NCBI GenBank assembly: GCA_021296025.1
Contig: JAGWBF010000030.1
Span: forward strand, 1-15,147
DNA: 15,147 nucleotides
Reading direction: 5' to 3'
From: Dehalococcoidia bacterium
Lineage (GTDB): Bacteria > Chloroflexota > Dehalococcoidia > Lucifugimonadales > JAGWBF01
The notes beneath the pieces are model-generated. The model did not search any database. It was given only the letters and a program-made list of their open reading frames with translations, and was not told the DNA's origin. The first letter of the stretch is position 1. Each line of letters opens with the position of its first letter. Shown piece after piece: positions 1 through 6,907 of the stretch. A program made the position numbers and the translations under genes.

Positions 1-764
1 GGCAGCTTGGAGGGAACCAGGGGAACCTCATCCAGGTGGTTCCGAATCAAGCGGTCGGACCTGTAAGCCTGGTAGGGGAAGTAGCCCCCTCCATGGGAAA
101 AAATCAGCTTCAGTCGAGGAAAACGGTCCATGGTTCCGCTGAGCACTAGGGAACCCACCGTCGCTGTGGTGTCGTATGTGTACTCAACCGAGACGTTCAG
201 GTCGTACTTCCTAGTGCGGGCTGGAGGATTGGGGGCTGTGGGATGGACGAACAGAGGAACGTCGAGCTGGCAGGCGGTGGCCCAGAAGCGGTCCAAGGTC
301 GCTTCTCCCAGGTTGATCCCATCGACGTTGGCACCGATAACGCCGCCCACAGCTCCCAGCTGTTTCACGCCATACTCCAGCTCGGAGGCAGCCAAGTCCT
401 CATCCTGAAGGGGCACCGACACCATCATGGAGAGCCGATCGGGATGGGCTTGGGCGGTTTCCGAAAGGTATTCGTTCAAGAGCCTGTGCCATCGGGCTGA
501 TTCGGCTGCATACACACCATAGCCAAACACATCCGCCCAGACCGTCAGTATCTGTCGGTCCACCCCTTGGCTTTCCATCTCGGCCCAGCGGTCTTCCAGA
601 TCGACCAGGCGGTGAAAGAAGGGCCGGAGGCGGAGCCCGTAATCAAAGCACAGGCATGTTCCGTTGGCGGCCTCTTCCAGATGGGCGCCATAGGGAGATG
701 GTCCATTGCCAAGGCGGTCCAGGGCCTTGGGAGGCACATAGTGAGCATGCATGTCGATGGGCAC
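1..764 (-). CDS. ACMSD-like amidohydrolase (3' part missing at left window edge)
   Basis: Partial gene; 254 codons are visible and the C-terminus lies outside the window. It reads as a metal-dependent hydrolase/decarboxylase of the amidohydrolase-2 family, the group that includes 2-amino-3-carboxymuconate-6-semialdehyde decarboxylase. Seen: an N-terminal IDMHAHYVPP segment giving the HxH metal pair (H6, H8), a strand-end LFVHP (H174) and a FSHGGGYFPY segment (H224), all in family order; the final metal-binding Asp would fall beyond the edge. Start: GTG at 764-762, directly after a purine-rich AGGAGGAGGA Shine-Dalgarno (768-777), with an in-frame TAA 18 bases upstream, so little choice remains; an ATG four codons in is the only near alternative and lacks good spacing. 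It lies 60 bases downstream of the LLM oxidoreductase on the same strand and is probably co-transcribed with it. The substrate is unknown; ring-cleavage or carboxylated intermediates are typical for the family. Confidence 0.85.
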   Translation of the reverse strand, partial: MPIDMHAHYVPPKALDRLGNGPSPYGAHLEEAANGTCLCFDYGLRLRPFFHRLVDLEDRWAEMESQGVDRQILTVWADVFGYGVYAAESARWHRLLNEYLSETAQAHPDRLSMMVSVPLQDEDLAASELEYGVKQLGAVGGVIGANVDGINLGEATLDRFWATACQLDVPLFVHPTAPNPPARTRKYDLNVSVEYTYDTTATVGSLVLSGTMDRFPRLKLIFSHGGGYFPYQAYRSDRLIRNHLDEVPLVPSKL

Positions 765-824
765 GGTTCCTCCTCCTGGTTATCCGCCCTCACCTTTGAG
801 GGAGCATGGACTTGTTCTTTCGCT

Positions 825-1763
825 CTAGGGAAATCCCAGTTTGGGCAAGACATCCCGGGCCAGCACCTCGGCTTGGGCGGGGAGGTCTCCCACCGGGTTG
901 CACATAAGCAGGTCGATGCCTTCCTCCACCACCTCACCCAAGCCATCCACGCAGTCCTGCACGCCGCCGTAAACCGCCGTCCTGGGCAGCCTGTCGGGGT
1001 CCTGGTATATGATGGCCGACCACTCCCGCAGGCTCTTTTCCGCAGTGTCCCTGTCCTTGTCCACGTACAGGTAGACCCGCTTGGACAGTTTGAAGGCTGA
1101 CGGGTCCCGCCTCTCCTCCTCCATGAACTGGCGCACCAATTTAATCTCGTCCTTGAAGTCAGCTGTGGAGGCCGCTCCCGCGCTCATCCAGCCGTCCCCG
1201 TACACGACGGACCGTCGCAGGGCGGGTGCGGAATGGGCTCCGAACCACAGGGGTGGGTGGGGCTTCTGCACCGGCTTGGGGTTCATCGCCACATCGTTCA
1301 GGTGGAAGTGCTTGCCCTGGAAGCTGGCCTTGCCATCGGACCAAAGGGCCTTCATGACCTGGATGCCCTCTTCGAACCGGGAGACTCGCCTCTTCACATC
1401 CAGGCCAAATGCGGGATAGGCCCCTTCATAAAACCCCATTCCGATTCCCAGTATGAGGCGCCCTCCGGTTAGATGATCGAGGGTGGCGACGGACTTCGCC
1501 ACGGGGATGGGAATCCTGAGGTTGGCCAGCAGGACCGAGACTCCCAGGGTAAGGTCTCCGCTGAAAGGTGCTACGTAGGCCAGCAAGGGAAGGGGGTCCA
1601 GGGATGGCCTGGACCCGATAACCCCATCCTGCACCCAGGCGCTGGTGTAGCCCAGGGAGCGGATTTTCTGCATATAGCTGGAGATGGCTTCCAGGTCAAC
1701 GGAGCCTTCGGGGAAGAGCTGGGGAATGCAGATACCAAACTGGAGCTTTCCATCGTCGGGCAT
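825..1763 (-). CDS. LLM-class flavin-dependent oxidoreductase (luciferase-like, F420 or FMN)
   Basis: A 312-residue luciferase-like monooxygenase-fold protein, normal length for the family. Seen: the opening strand QFGICIPQ, a mid-protein segment with AKSVATLDHLTGGRLILGIG (hallmark of F420-dependent LLM enzymes), then GFYEGAYPAFG, a KPVQKPHPPLWFG stretch that is the usual substrate/cofactor-loop region, and DGWMSAG. Start chosen at ATG 1763-1761: an AGGAG box (1772-1776) lies 8 bases upstream. A longer reading from GTG at 1772 would overlap that box and add only three residues. The gene is 128 bases after the sensor kinase stop. A TAGAAT hexamer lies in that gap without a good -35, so whether it has its own promoter is unclear. 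Its partner downstream is the amidohydrolase; such pairs are common in catabolic clusters of actinobacteria and Chloroflexota. Cofactor (F420 or FMN) and substrate cannot be settled from sequence alone. Confidence 0.88.
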   Translation of the reverse strand: MPDDGKLQFGICIPQLFPEGSVDLEAISSYMQKIRSLGYTSAWVQDGVIGSRPSLDPLPLLAYVAPFSGDLTLGVSVLLANLRIPIPVAKSVATLDHLTGGRLILGIGMGFYEGAYPAFGLDVKRRVSRFEEGIQVMKALWSDGKASFQGKHFHLNDVAMNPKPVQKPHPPLWFGAHSAPALRRSVVYGDGWMSAGAASTADFKDEIKLVRQFMEEERRDPSAFKLSKRVYLYVDKDRDTAEKSLREWSAIIYQDPDRLPRTAVYGGVQDCVDGLGEVVEEGIDLLMCNPVGDLPAQAEVLARDVLPKLGFP

Positions 1764-1767
1764 ATGC

Positions 1768-1780
1768 AACACTCCTGTAG
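1768..1780 (-). promoter_or_regulatory. Ribosome binding site deciding the LLM oxidoreductase start
   Basis: The minus strand reads CTACAGGAGTGTT here. The AGGAG core (1772-1776) is 8 bases from the ATG at 1763-1761 and overlaps the alternative GTG at 1772-1770, which argues for the ATG. Confidence 0.6.
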
Positions 1781-1891
1781 AGACGTCAGGACTGGGGAGA
1801 CTCCTCGCGGCTCGCCGGGGATGTCCGGCTCCATTCTATATCACTCGTTGGGGTAAGGCTAGCTTGGTGAAAAGCTTATGACAACCAGGGA

Positions 1892-3250
1892 CTAGGTCAG
1901 GGGCAGCTCGAAGGTGAAGCGGCTGCCCTGGCCCGGGAAGCTTTCAACGTAGATGGCGCCCCCATGGGCTTCAACCAGCCCCTTGGCTATGCTCAGGCCC
2001 AGACCCGCGGCACCCGTAGCCCTGGTGCGGGACGGGTCAACCCGATAGAAGCGTTCGAAGATGTTGGGCAGGTCTTCGTCGGGTATGCCTATTCCCGTAT
2101 CGGAAACGGCAACTCTGGCAAGACCGGCCCCGGATAGGGATGCCGTGACCGTTACTCTCCCGCCCTGCGGAGTGTAGCTGATGGCGTTCTCCAGCAGGTT
2201 GCCCACCACCTGGGCGATTCGCATGCTGTCCATCTCCACCGGTGGGAGCCCTGTGGCAGCTTCCAGGGACAATTCCACACTCCTAGCGTCAGCCCGGGGT
2301 TTCACCCCATCCAACGACCTCTGCAGGACTTCGACCAGGGAACCCGGCTGGCGATGCAAGGGGAGGTCTCCCGCTTCGGCTAAAGCCAGTAGGCGCAGGT
2401 CCTCCACCAGGCGGGACAGCTGCATCACCTGCTCGTGGACGGTGTCTATCGTGCGGCCGTCGGGCTGAAGCAGCCCATCCTTTATAGCTTCCAGGTATCC
2501 CTGGACGTTGGACAGGGGTGTGCGAAGCTCATGGGCGATGTCGGCCATGAGGCTCTTCCGCTGCTGGTCGGCCCGTTCCAGGTCGCTGGCCATGGAATTG
2601 AAGGCTCGGCCCAGCTCGGCGACCTCATCCCTGCCCTTGGGCGACACCCTCTGGGATGTGTCTCCCTGGCCCAGCAGACGGGCAGCAGAGCTGAGCTCCC
2701 TGACGGGCGCCAACATACGGCGAGACATGAGAGAGATGAGGAGGATGCCGGCAATCCCTGCCGCTAGTCCCGTCCACAGCAGGGACCGGTTAAGCGCCGT
2801 GGTCAGCAGGGATACCGAAGGTTCAGGCGTCTCCTCGGGCGCCTCCCGGGTGGCCACCAGCACCGATCCGACGGTGACTCCCCGGCTCAGGATTGGAAAG
2901 GTGCGTCCACCATTCGGCGCCAAATCCCCAAATTGTCCGAAGTCCAGGTGGGAGTCAGCCCTGATCTTCCTGTCCTGGTCCATGACCAGGACGCGCCAGC
3001 CGTAGAGAGAGCTGACGCCCTCGACGGCCTGCTGTATCCCTTCCCACCCCCGGCGTTCGGTGTAGCTCTTAGTAACGAGCAGGTTCATCTTGGCAAGACG
3101 GGCATCGTCTATGTCCCTTTCCAGGCGCTCCGTATCCTGGCCGGAGGTGTACCCCACATATAGGCTGATGCCCGTAAGGGCCAAGGCCAGCACGAGAGCA
3201 AAGGCAGCAATGAGACGGAAATGGAGGCTGAAGAACCACCTAGTCGCCAA
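1892..3250 (-). CDS. Sensor histidine kinase (HAMP, HisKA, HATPase; BaeS/ResE-like)
   Basis: A 452-residue membrane sensor kinase that would phosphorylate the response regulator encoded just upstream. Domains by residue: membrane segment about 12-34; extracytoplasmic sensor loop about 35-155, which contains a small PAS-like region (YGWRVLVMDQDRKIRADS); second membrane segment about 156-174; HAMP about 175-227; HisKA with phospho-acceptor His240 in DIAHELRTPLSN; HATPase with N-box NLLENAISY (351-359), G1 box DTGIGIPDEDLPNIFERFYR (from 384) and G2 box GAAGLGLSIAKG (from 413). All catalytic boxes look intact. The start is TTG at 3250-3248: an in-frame TAG lies 18 bases upstream and there is no ATG or GTG close by. 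The gene overlaps the end of the regulator gene by 11 bases, so translation is probably coupled. The signal sensed is unknown. Confidence 0.95.
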   Translation of the reverse strand: MATRWFFSLHFRLIAAFALVLALALTGISLYVGYTSGQDTERLERDIDDARLAKMNLLVTKSYTERRGWEGIQQAVEGVSSLYGWRVLVMDQDRKIRADSHLDFGQFGDLAPNGGRTFPILSRGVTVGSVLVATREAPEETPEPSVSLLTTALNRSLLWTGLAAGIAGILLISLMSRRMLAPVRELSSAARLLGQGDTSQRVSPKGRDEVAELGRAFNSMASDLERADQQRKSLMADIAHELRTPLSNVQGYLEAIKDGLLQPDGRTIDTVHEQVMQLSRLVEDLRLLALAEAGDLPLHRQPGSLVEVLQRSLDGVKPRADARSVELSLEAATGLPPVEMDSMRIAQVVGNLLENAISYTPQGGRVTVTASLSGAGLARVAVSDTGIGIPDEDLPNIFERFYRVDPSRTRATGAAGLGLSIAKGLVEAHGGAIYVESFPGQGSRFTFELPLT

Positions 3251-3932
3251 CGCCGAACCTGTAACCTACACCGTATACGGTGCGGATGATGTCTTCCCCG
3301 TCGGGACCGGCTTTCAGCTTGCGACGCAGGTTGGAGACATGGGCATCGACGGTCCTGTCGAAGCCGTCAAAATCGTACCCCAGCACCTGGTCTATGATCT
3401 GAGCCCTCGAAAAGGTCCTTCCGGTTTCCTGCATCAGCATAGCCAGCAACCGGAACTCGGTGGGGGTCAAGTCTATCTGCTCACCGTGGGCATGGACCAA
3501 GTGGCGCCTCAGGTCCAGGGTGACCCCTCCTCGAGCAAGCTCTCCTTCCTCGGAAGCATTGGCGTCCCGGGCCGTGCGCCTCAGCACAGCCTTTACCCTA
3601 GCGGCCAGCTCTCGGGGGCTGAATGGCTTGGTCACATAGTCGTCGGCGCCTATCTCCAGCCCTGCCAGCCGGTCCTTCTCCTCCACCATGGCTGTGAGCA
3701 TAATGATGGGGACGTTCTTGACCTGGCGGAGCCTTTGGCACAGATCCATCCCATGCAGCTTGGGGAGCATGAGGTCAAGAATTACAAGATCGGGGCTCTG
3801 CTCCTCGGACAGGGCTAGCCCTTCCATGCCATCCTTGGCCACCAGCACCTCGTAGCCGTCCCGCCGGAGATAGAGCTCTACGATCTCCAACGTGTTCGGG
3901 TCATCTTCGACCACCAGCACTCTTTCGGCCAT
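3240..3932 (-). CDS. OmpR/PhoB-family response regulator
   Basis: A 230-residue DNA-binding response regulator. The receiver domain (residues 1-120) has the acidic pocket E9-D10-D11, phospho-acceptor Asp53 in LVILDLMLPKLHG, Thr80 in IIMLTA and Lys102 in DDYVTKPFSPREL. The C-terminal winged helix (about 130-228) shows VDLRRHLV-type strands, the LTPTEFRLLAMLM segment and recognition region DRTVDAHVSNLRRKLK, ending in IIRTVYGVGYRFG, all typical of the OmpR class. The ATG start follows a GAGGA box that itself overlaps the TGA of the preceding hypothetical gene (gap of 4 bases). The kinase gene begins inside its last codons. The three genes therefore form a tight operon. Targets are unknown; the operon's own promoter region is a reasonable guess, not shown. 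Confidence 0.96.
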   Translation of the reverse strand: MAERVLVVEDDPNTLEIVELYLRRDGYEVLVAKDGMEGLALSEEQSPDLVILDLMLPKLHGMDLCQRLRQVKNVPIIMLTAMVEEKDRLAGLEIGADDYVTKPFSPRELAARVKAVLRRTARDANASEEGELARGGVTLDLRRHLVHAHGEQIDLTPTEFRLLAMLMQETGRTFSRAQIIDQVLGYDFDGFDRTVDAHVSNLRRKLKAGPDGEDIIRTVYGVGYRFGVGD

Positions 3933-3936
3933 GTCC

Positions 3937-4647
3937 TCACCTACGAGGATGCTCTATATATCGTGAAACTGGCGAAGCGTCGGGGCTGCTGCGTCGCCCT
4001 TGGACAGGCTGGTTATCACCCCGGTCATCGCAAATCTTTTCTCCCCACTCACCCAAAGTATTCTCCAGGAACAAGCAGACTTCACCGTCGAGTGAAAGGC
4101 CATTCCGATCATAGCGGAACCAGAAATTAGGCCTGTCGGGCGCTAGGCCAAAGGCTGGCGGAAGCTCGCCCCCAAATGGCCCGTCACGAAGCGGCCCTCC
4201 ACGAAATTTCCCTCTACCAAAGGGGAGAATGAAGGTCTTCGGCCCACGTCTTAGGGAAGGGCCGTCGGGCGTGGCGTATTCCCGCCCCTTGAATCCCCGA
4301 AGTCCCGGACCCGGCAAAGGAACATCCGGCTTGTCCTTGTACCAGTCCATGTAGGCATCAGCCCCTTCTCTGGAGAGGGTGCCCTTCTCCACCAGGCTGT
4401 CAAGCTTGCCCTGCAGTGCGTCGTGCCTGCGTTCCTCGGCAGCTTTCTTGACTGCGGATTCAACTCGCTCTTTCTCGATATCCAGGTTGTCCGCAAGCCT
4501 ATCAGTCATCTGCTCGTACCTGAACCGCTTGCCGTATTCGTAGTCGTCATCATCGTTATCGCCTACCAGGACATACATAATCCCGACGGTGACGCCAGCC
4601 GTGACCAGTGCGACCGCCAAGCTTGCGAAAAACAGCTTCTTCTTCAA
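3937..4647 (-). CDS. Membrane-anchored hypothetical protein heading a two-component operon
   Basis: No function is assigned. The 236-residue product starts MKKKLFF followed by a hydrophobic stretch to about residue 28, giving an N-terminal anchor or uncleaved signal; there is no lipobox cysteine. Then come an acidic cluster GDNDDDDYEYG (29-39), a charged helical region about 44-108 (LADNLDIEKERVESAVKKA, then LVEKGTLSREGADAYMDWY) resembling DUF2680-type or SHOCT-like helical repeats, a Gly/Pro/Arg-rich segment about 110-170, and a tail with two cysteines (C191, C206) that could form a disulfide outside the cell. The start is TTG (4647-4645) with AAGGAG about 10 bases upstream; no in-frame ATG lies close by. 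It is the first gene of the operon, 4 bases before the response regulator, so it may be an extracytoplasmic accessory or ligand-binding partner of the sensor kinase. The domain resemblance is from memory of the pattern, so moderate. Confidence 0.8.
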   Translation of the reverse strand: MKKKLFFASLAVALVTAGVTVGIMYVLVGDNDDDDYEYGKRFRYEQMTDRLADNLDIEKERVESAVKKAAEERRHDALQGKLDSLVEKGTLSREGADAYMDWYKDKPDVPLPGPGLRGFKGREYATPDGPSLRRGPKTFILPFGRGKFRGGPLRDGPFGGELPPAFGLAPDRPNFWFRYDRNGLSLDGEVCLFLENTLGEWGEKICDDRGDNQPVQGRRSSPDASPVSRYIEHPRR

Positions 4648-4681
4648 CGCCCCGCACTCCTTCCCTATGAACTGGCACTAT

Positions 4682-4711
4682 GGTATAGAACGAATATCAA
4701 GAAATTGTGAT
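4682..4711 (-). promoter_or_regulatory. Candidate promoter of the two-component operon
   Basis: On the minus strand: ATCACA (4706-4711, 4 of 6 to TTGACA), an 18-base AT-rich spacer, then TATACC (4682-4687, 4 of 6 to TATAAT). Transcription would start near 4675, about 28 bases before the TTG start of the hypothetical gene. This is the only AT-rich patch in the gap. The match is weak but well placed. Confidence 0.35.
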
Positions 4712-4730
4712 GGAGAAGAGAGGCCCCTGC

Positions 4731-4781
4731 CGTCACCCCCGATGCCTCACCTGCGTCACTCCCGCTTTCGCTGGAACGACG
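4731..4781. repeat. REP-like palindromic intergenic repeat with a partial direct copy
   Basis: Positions 4754-4781 form an imperfect palindrome: CGTCACTCCCGC, a TTTC loop, then GCTGGAACGACG, with 9 of 12 arm positions pairing. A second copy of the left arm, CGTCACCCCCG, sits at 4731-4741 in direct orientation. The form resembles the widespread bacterial class of palindromes built on TCATTCCCGC and GCGGGAATGA. It lies between the ThDP-enzyme stop and the promoter of the signalling operon. No other copy is evident in this window, so the repeat-family label is an inference. Confidence 0.45.
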
Positions 4782-4808
4782 GTAGGCGGCGGAACATCGA
4801 GGATGTTC

Positions 4809-4829
4809 GAAAGTCTCCGTGAGGGAGAT
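4809..4829 (-). terminator. Weak hairpin just after the ThDP enzyme stop, possible terminator
   Basis: On the minus strand, TCTCC-CTCAC-GGAGA (4814-4828) forms a 5-bp stem starting 5 bases after the stop codon and is followed by only a short CTTTC. The stem is small and the T-run poor, so intrinsic termination is doubtful. Confidence 0.25.
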
Positions 4830-4832
4830 CAG

Positions 4833-6629
4833 CTAGCGGGGCTGGGTAACTGTGTCGATGAGGGCGGCTTTGCCCTCCTCCTTGACCACTCGCAGGCCCT
4901 TCTTTAGGGCAGATGAGATGTCCCCGGGCTGGGTGATCGGGCCGTCGCCGTAAATGCTGAAGCTCCTAGCCAGGGTGGCAAAGTCGGTGTCCGGCCCCTC
5001 CAGGCTCACTCCAACGTTCAGATTCTCCAGGGAGCGTTCCCTGAGGGTGGTTACTGCCCTCTGGTGCCCCACATCCTGGTAGTAGGCCTTGTTGTTGAAC
5101 ATGACCACCAGCATAGGTATCTCGTGGTGGGCTACGGTCCAAAGAGAGCCGGGAGTGTATAGAAGGTCTCCATCGTTTTGGATGCTCACGCACATTTTAT
5201 CGGTGCCCCGGTAAGCAAGGGCTGCCCCCATGGCAACGCCCATTCCCGTGCCCGTGCCCCCGCCGCCGGCGACCCAGTGTTTCTCGTCGATGGTGTTCCA
5301 GAGTCGCTTCTCCCAGCCGCTCAGAGAGCCGTGGACAAGCACCCAGTCCTCGTCCTTGATCACATCCCATATCTCTGAGGCCAGCCTGGCTGTGGAGATG
5401 GGGGTCTGGTCCCACCAGCGCTCCCGGAGGTCGGTTTGGGCCTTGCCCCTGATGCCGGAGTTGATCTCTTCAGCCTTGCTGGTCCTGGTCTTGGCTTTGG
5501 CTTCCGTCGCGCCGTTCATGGAGCCCTTGCAGATGTTGGCCAGCTCCTTTAGCACCTCGGCTCCGTCTCCCAGTATGGGCACATCGGCAGCCGTCAGCCG
5601 CCCGTAGTGGCTGACCCAGCTCTTGACGCCGTAGTCCTCCAAGCCGATGCGTACCAGCTTGGTGCTCTCGGAGATCAGGCTTTCGTAGCGGCGGATGTTG
5701 CTGGAAGGGATGCGGGGAAGTCCTTCAGGAATAGACCCGGCTTGGTGCACCGGGGTCTTTAGGGAGTTGTCGATGTCCTTGACCCCAATAGTGAGGACGA
5801 GGTCCGCATCCCGGAGCACGTCGCTGTTGGCGCCGGTGACGTTCAGAGGATGGGTATTGGGCAGGGAGAAGGATGGCCCTACCTCGATTACCGGTACCCC
5901 CATGAGCTCCGCCAGGGAGACAAGGGCATCGGACCCGCCGGGGGTCAGCCCCATCTCCTGGGCCAGGATGACGGGCCATTCGGCGTCCATCAGGGCTTGG
6001 GCAGCCTCGGCGATCGCCTGGGGATTGCCTGCCGGGGGATGTCCGGGGAGATACCGGCTCACGTCGGGGATGTCAAAATCCTCGGGTAGGAGGGCTTCCT
6101 GAAGCTCCACGTCGAAGCACAGGTAAACGGGCCCCCTGGGTTCGGTCATTGCTATCTGGTATGCCCGCAGGATGGACTCAGCCACGCTTCGTGCCCCTTC
6201 AGGCTGGTCGTCCCACTTCACGTAGTCCCGTACGATCTGGCCTTGCACCTGGGGGGTGTGGATCCAGTCGATCCAGGGACGGCGATGGCTCAGATCCACG
6301 GGCCCGGTGCCCCCGATGACCAGCATGGGGACGCCAGCCAGCCATGCCTCGTAGATCGCCTTGCTGGCGTGTTGCAGACCAACTATGTTGTGCACCAGGG
6401 CTGCCAGGGGCTTACCCGTAGCCAGGTAGTAACCCTCGGCCATAGCCACAGCCAGCTCTTCGTGGCAGCAGGTGATCATTTCGGGGGAGCGGTTGGCCCC
6501 ATAGCTCACGATGGACTCGTGCATGCCCCGGGTCGTCGCCCCAGGGTTGGTGGTAGCGTAGTCGATGCCCAGCTGGTTCAGCAGGTAAACAATCAGGTCT
6601 GAGACGTATTCGGGGCGTCCGAGGGTCAT
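4833..6629 (-). CDS. ThDP-requiring enzyme, acetolactate synthase-like
   Basis: A 598-residue thiamine-diphosphate enzyme of the acetolactate synthase/benzoylformate decarboxylase superfamily. Seen: the N-terminal pyrimidine-binding domain (about 1-175) with Glu57 in TCCHEELAVAMAEGYYLATG, the conserved catalytic Glu position; a central domain (about 200-345); and a C-terminal PP-binding domain with GGGTGTGMGVAMGAALA (from 456) and the metal/ThDP motif NDGDLLYTPGSLWT (from 485) followed by FNN (511-513). The leading Gly of the usual GDG is Asn485 here; the metal-ligand Asp486 and Asn pair are kept. A low-complexity Lys/Thr/Ala/Glu linker lies about 370-390. The ATG start has a strong GGAGGT box 6 bases away and a consensus promoter at 6682-6710. 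No ALS small subunit is nearby, so branched-chain amino acid synthesis is unlikely; a catabolic 2-oxo-acid decarboxylase or carboligase is more plausible. Substrate unknown. Confidence 0.9.
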   Translation of the reverse strand: MTLGRPEYVSDLIVYLLNQLGIDYATTNPGATTRGMHESIVSYGANRSPEMITCCHEELAVAMAEGYYLATGKPLAALVHNIVGLQHASKAIYEAWLAGVPMLVIGGTGPVDLSHRRPWIDWIHTPQVQGQIVRDYVKWDDQPEGARSVAESILRAYQIAMTEPRGPVYLCFDVELQEALLPEDFDIPDVSRYLPGHPPAGNPQAIAEAAQALMDAEWPVILAQEMGLTPGGSDALVSLAELMGVPVIEVGPSFSLPNTHPLNVTGANSDVLRDADLVLTIGVKDIDNSLKTPVHQAGSIPEGLPRIPSSNIRRYESLISESTKLVRIGLEDYGVKSWVSHYGRLTAADVPILGDGAEVLKELANICKGSMNGATEAKAKTRTSKAEEINSGIRGKAQTDLRERWWDQTPISTARLASEIWDVIKDEDWVLVHGSLSGWEKRLWNTIDEKHWVAGGGGTGTGMGVAMGAALAYRGTDKMCVSIQNDGDLLYTPGSLWTVAHHEIPMLVVMFNNKAYYQDVGHQRAVTTLRERSLENLNVGVSLEGPDTDFATLARSFSIYGDGPITQPGDISSALKKGLRVVKEEGKAALIDTVTQPR

Positions 6630-6681
6630 GGTGTTACCTCCAGGATGGCAGCTTTAGCCCAGCTACCCTTCATCGTGCTGG

Positions 6682-6710
6682 AATATAGTCTCACCTACCC
6701 GACCTGTCAA
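6682..6710 (-). promoter_or_regulatory. Near-consensus sigma70-type promoter of the ThDP enzyme
   Basis: On the minus strand: perfect TTGACA (6705-6710), a 17-base spacer, then TATATT (6682-6687, 5 of 6). Transcription would start near 6675, leaving about 46 untranslated bases that include the GGAGGT box (6636-6641) before the ATG at 6629. Confidence 0.8.
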
Positions 6711-6799
6711 ATGAAAGGGCCGGTCGCCGCCTCCCCCTTCAACCAAGACATGAGACACCAGCCCAGGTCGTTGTCAATCCGGGGCTCGATGCCCTCAAG

Positions 6800-6828
6800 T
6801 TGACACGCCAAGGGGCGAAAAACATAAT
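6800..6828 (+). promoter_or_regulatory. Near-consensus sigma70-type promoter of the NAPRT-ETF operon
   Basis: TTGACA (6800-6805, perfect), a 17-base spacer, CATAAT (6823-6828, 5 of 6). The start site would be near 6835, giving a leader of about 73 bases. The spacer contains a short dyad CGCC-AAGG-GGCG (6806-6817), a possible operator. The promoter faces away from the ThDP-enzyme promoter; the two -35 boxes are about 89 bases apart. Confidence 0.75.
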
Positions 6829-6847
6829 GGTGAGGTTCTACACTCAG

Positions 6848-6876
6848 GCGCCTGCCCGATGGATGGGCCAGGGCGC
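6848..6876 (+). promoter_or_regulatory. Stem-loop in the NAPRT mRNA leader
   Basis: The leader can fold into a GC-rich hairpin: GCGCC (6848-6852) pairs with GGCGC (6872-6876), and an inner GCCC (6854-6857) pairs with GGGC (6865-6868) around a GATGGAT loop, with a small bulge on the 3' side. It lies between the predicted transcription start and a weakly ribosome-bound start codon, so it could influence translation. No known riboswitch class is recognised. Confidence 0.4.
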
Positions 6877-6907
6877 ATTCCCGGCTTAACGGACACCTGT
6901 TACCACC

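Noticed and set aside
1860..1880. Small dyad AGCTT/AAGCT after the sensor kinase gene as a terminator
   Set aside because: Only five base pairs and no T-run on the coding strand.
3090..3818. Plus-strand open frame of 242 codons opposite the response regulator and kinase
   Set aside because: Antisense shadow of two clearly conserved genes.
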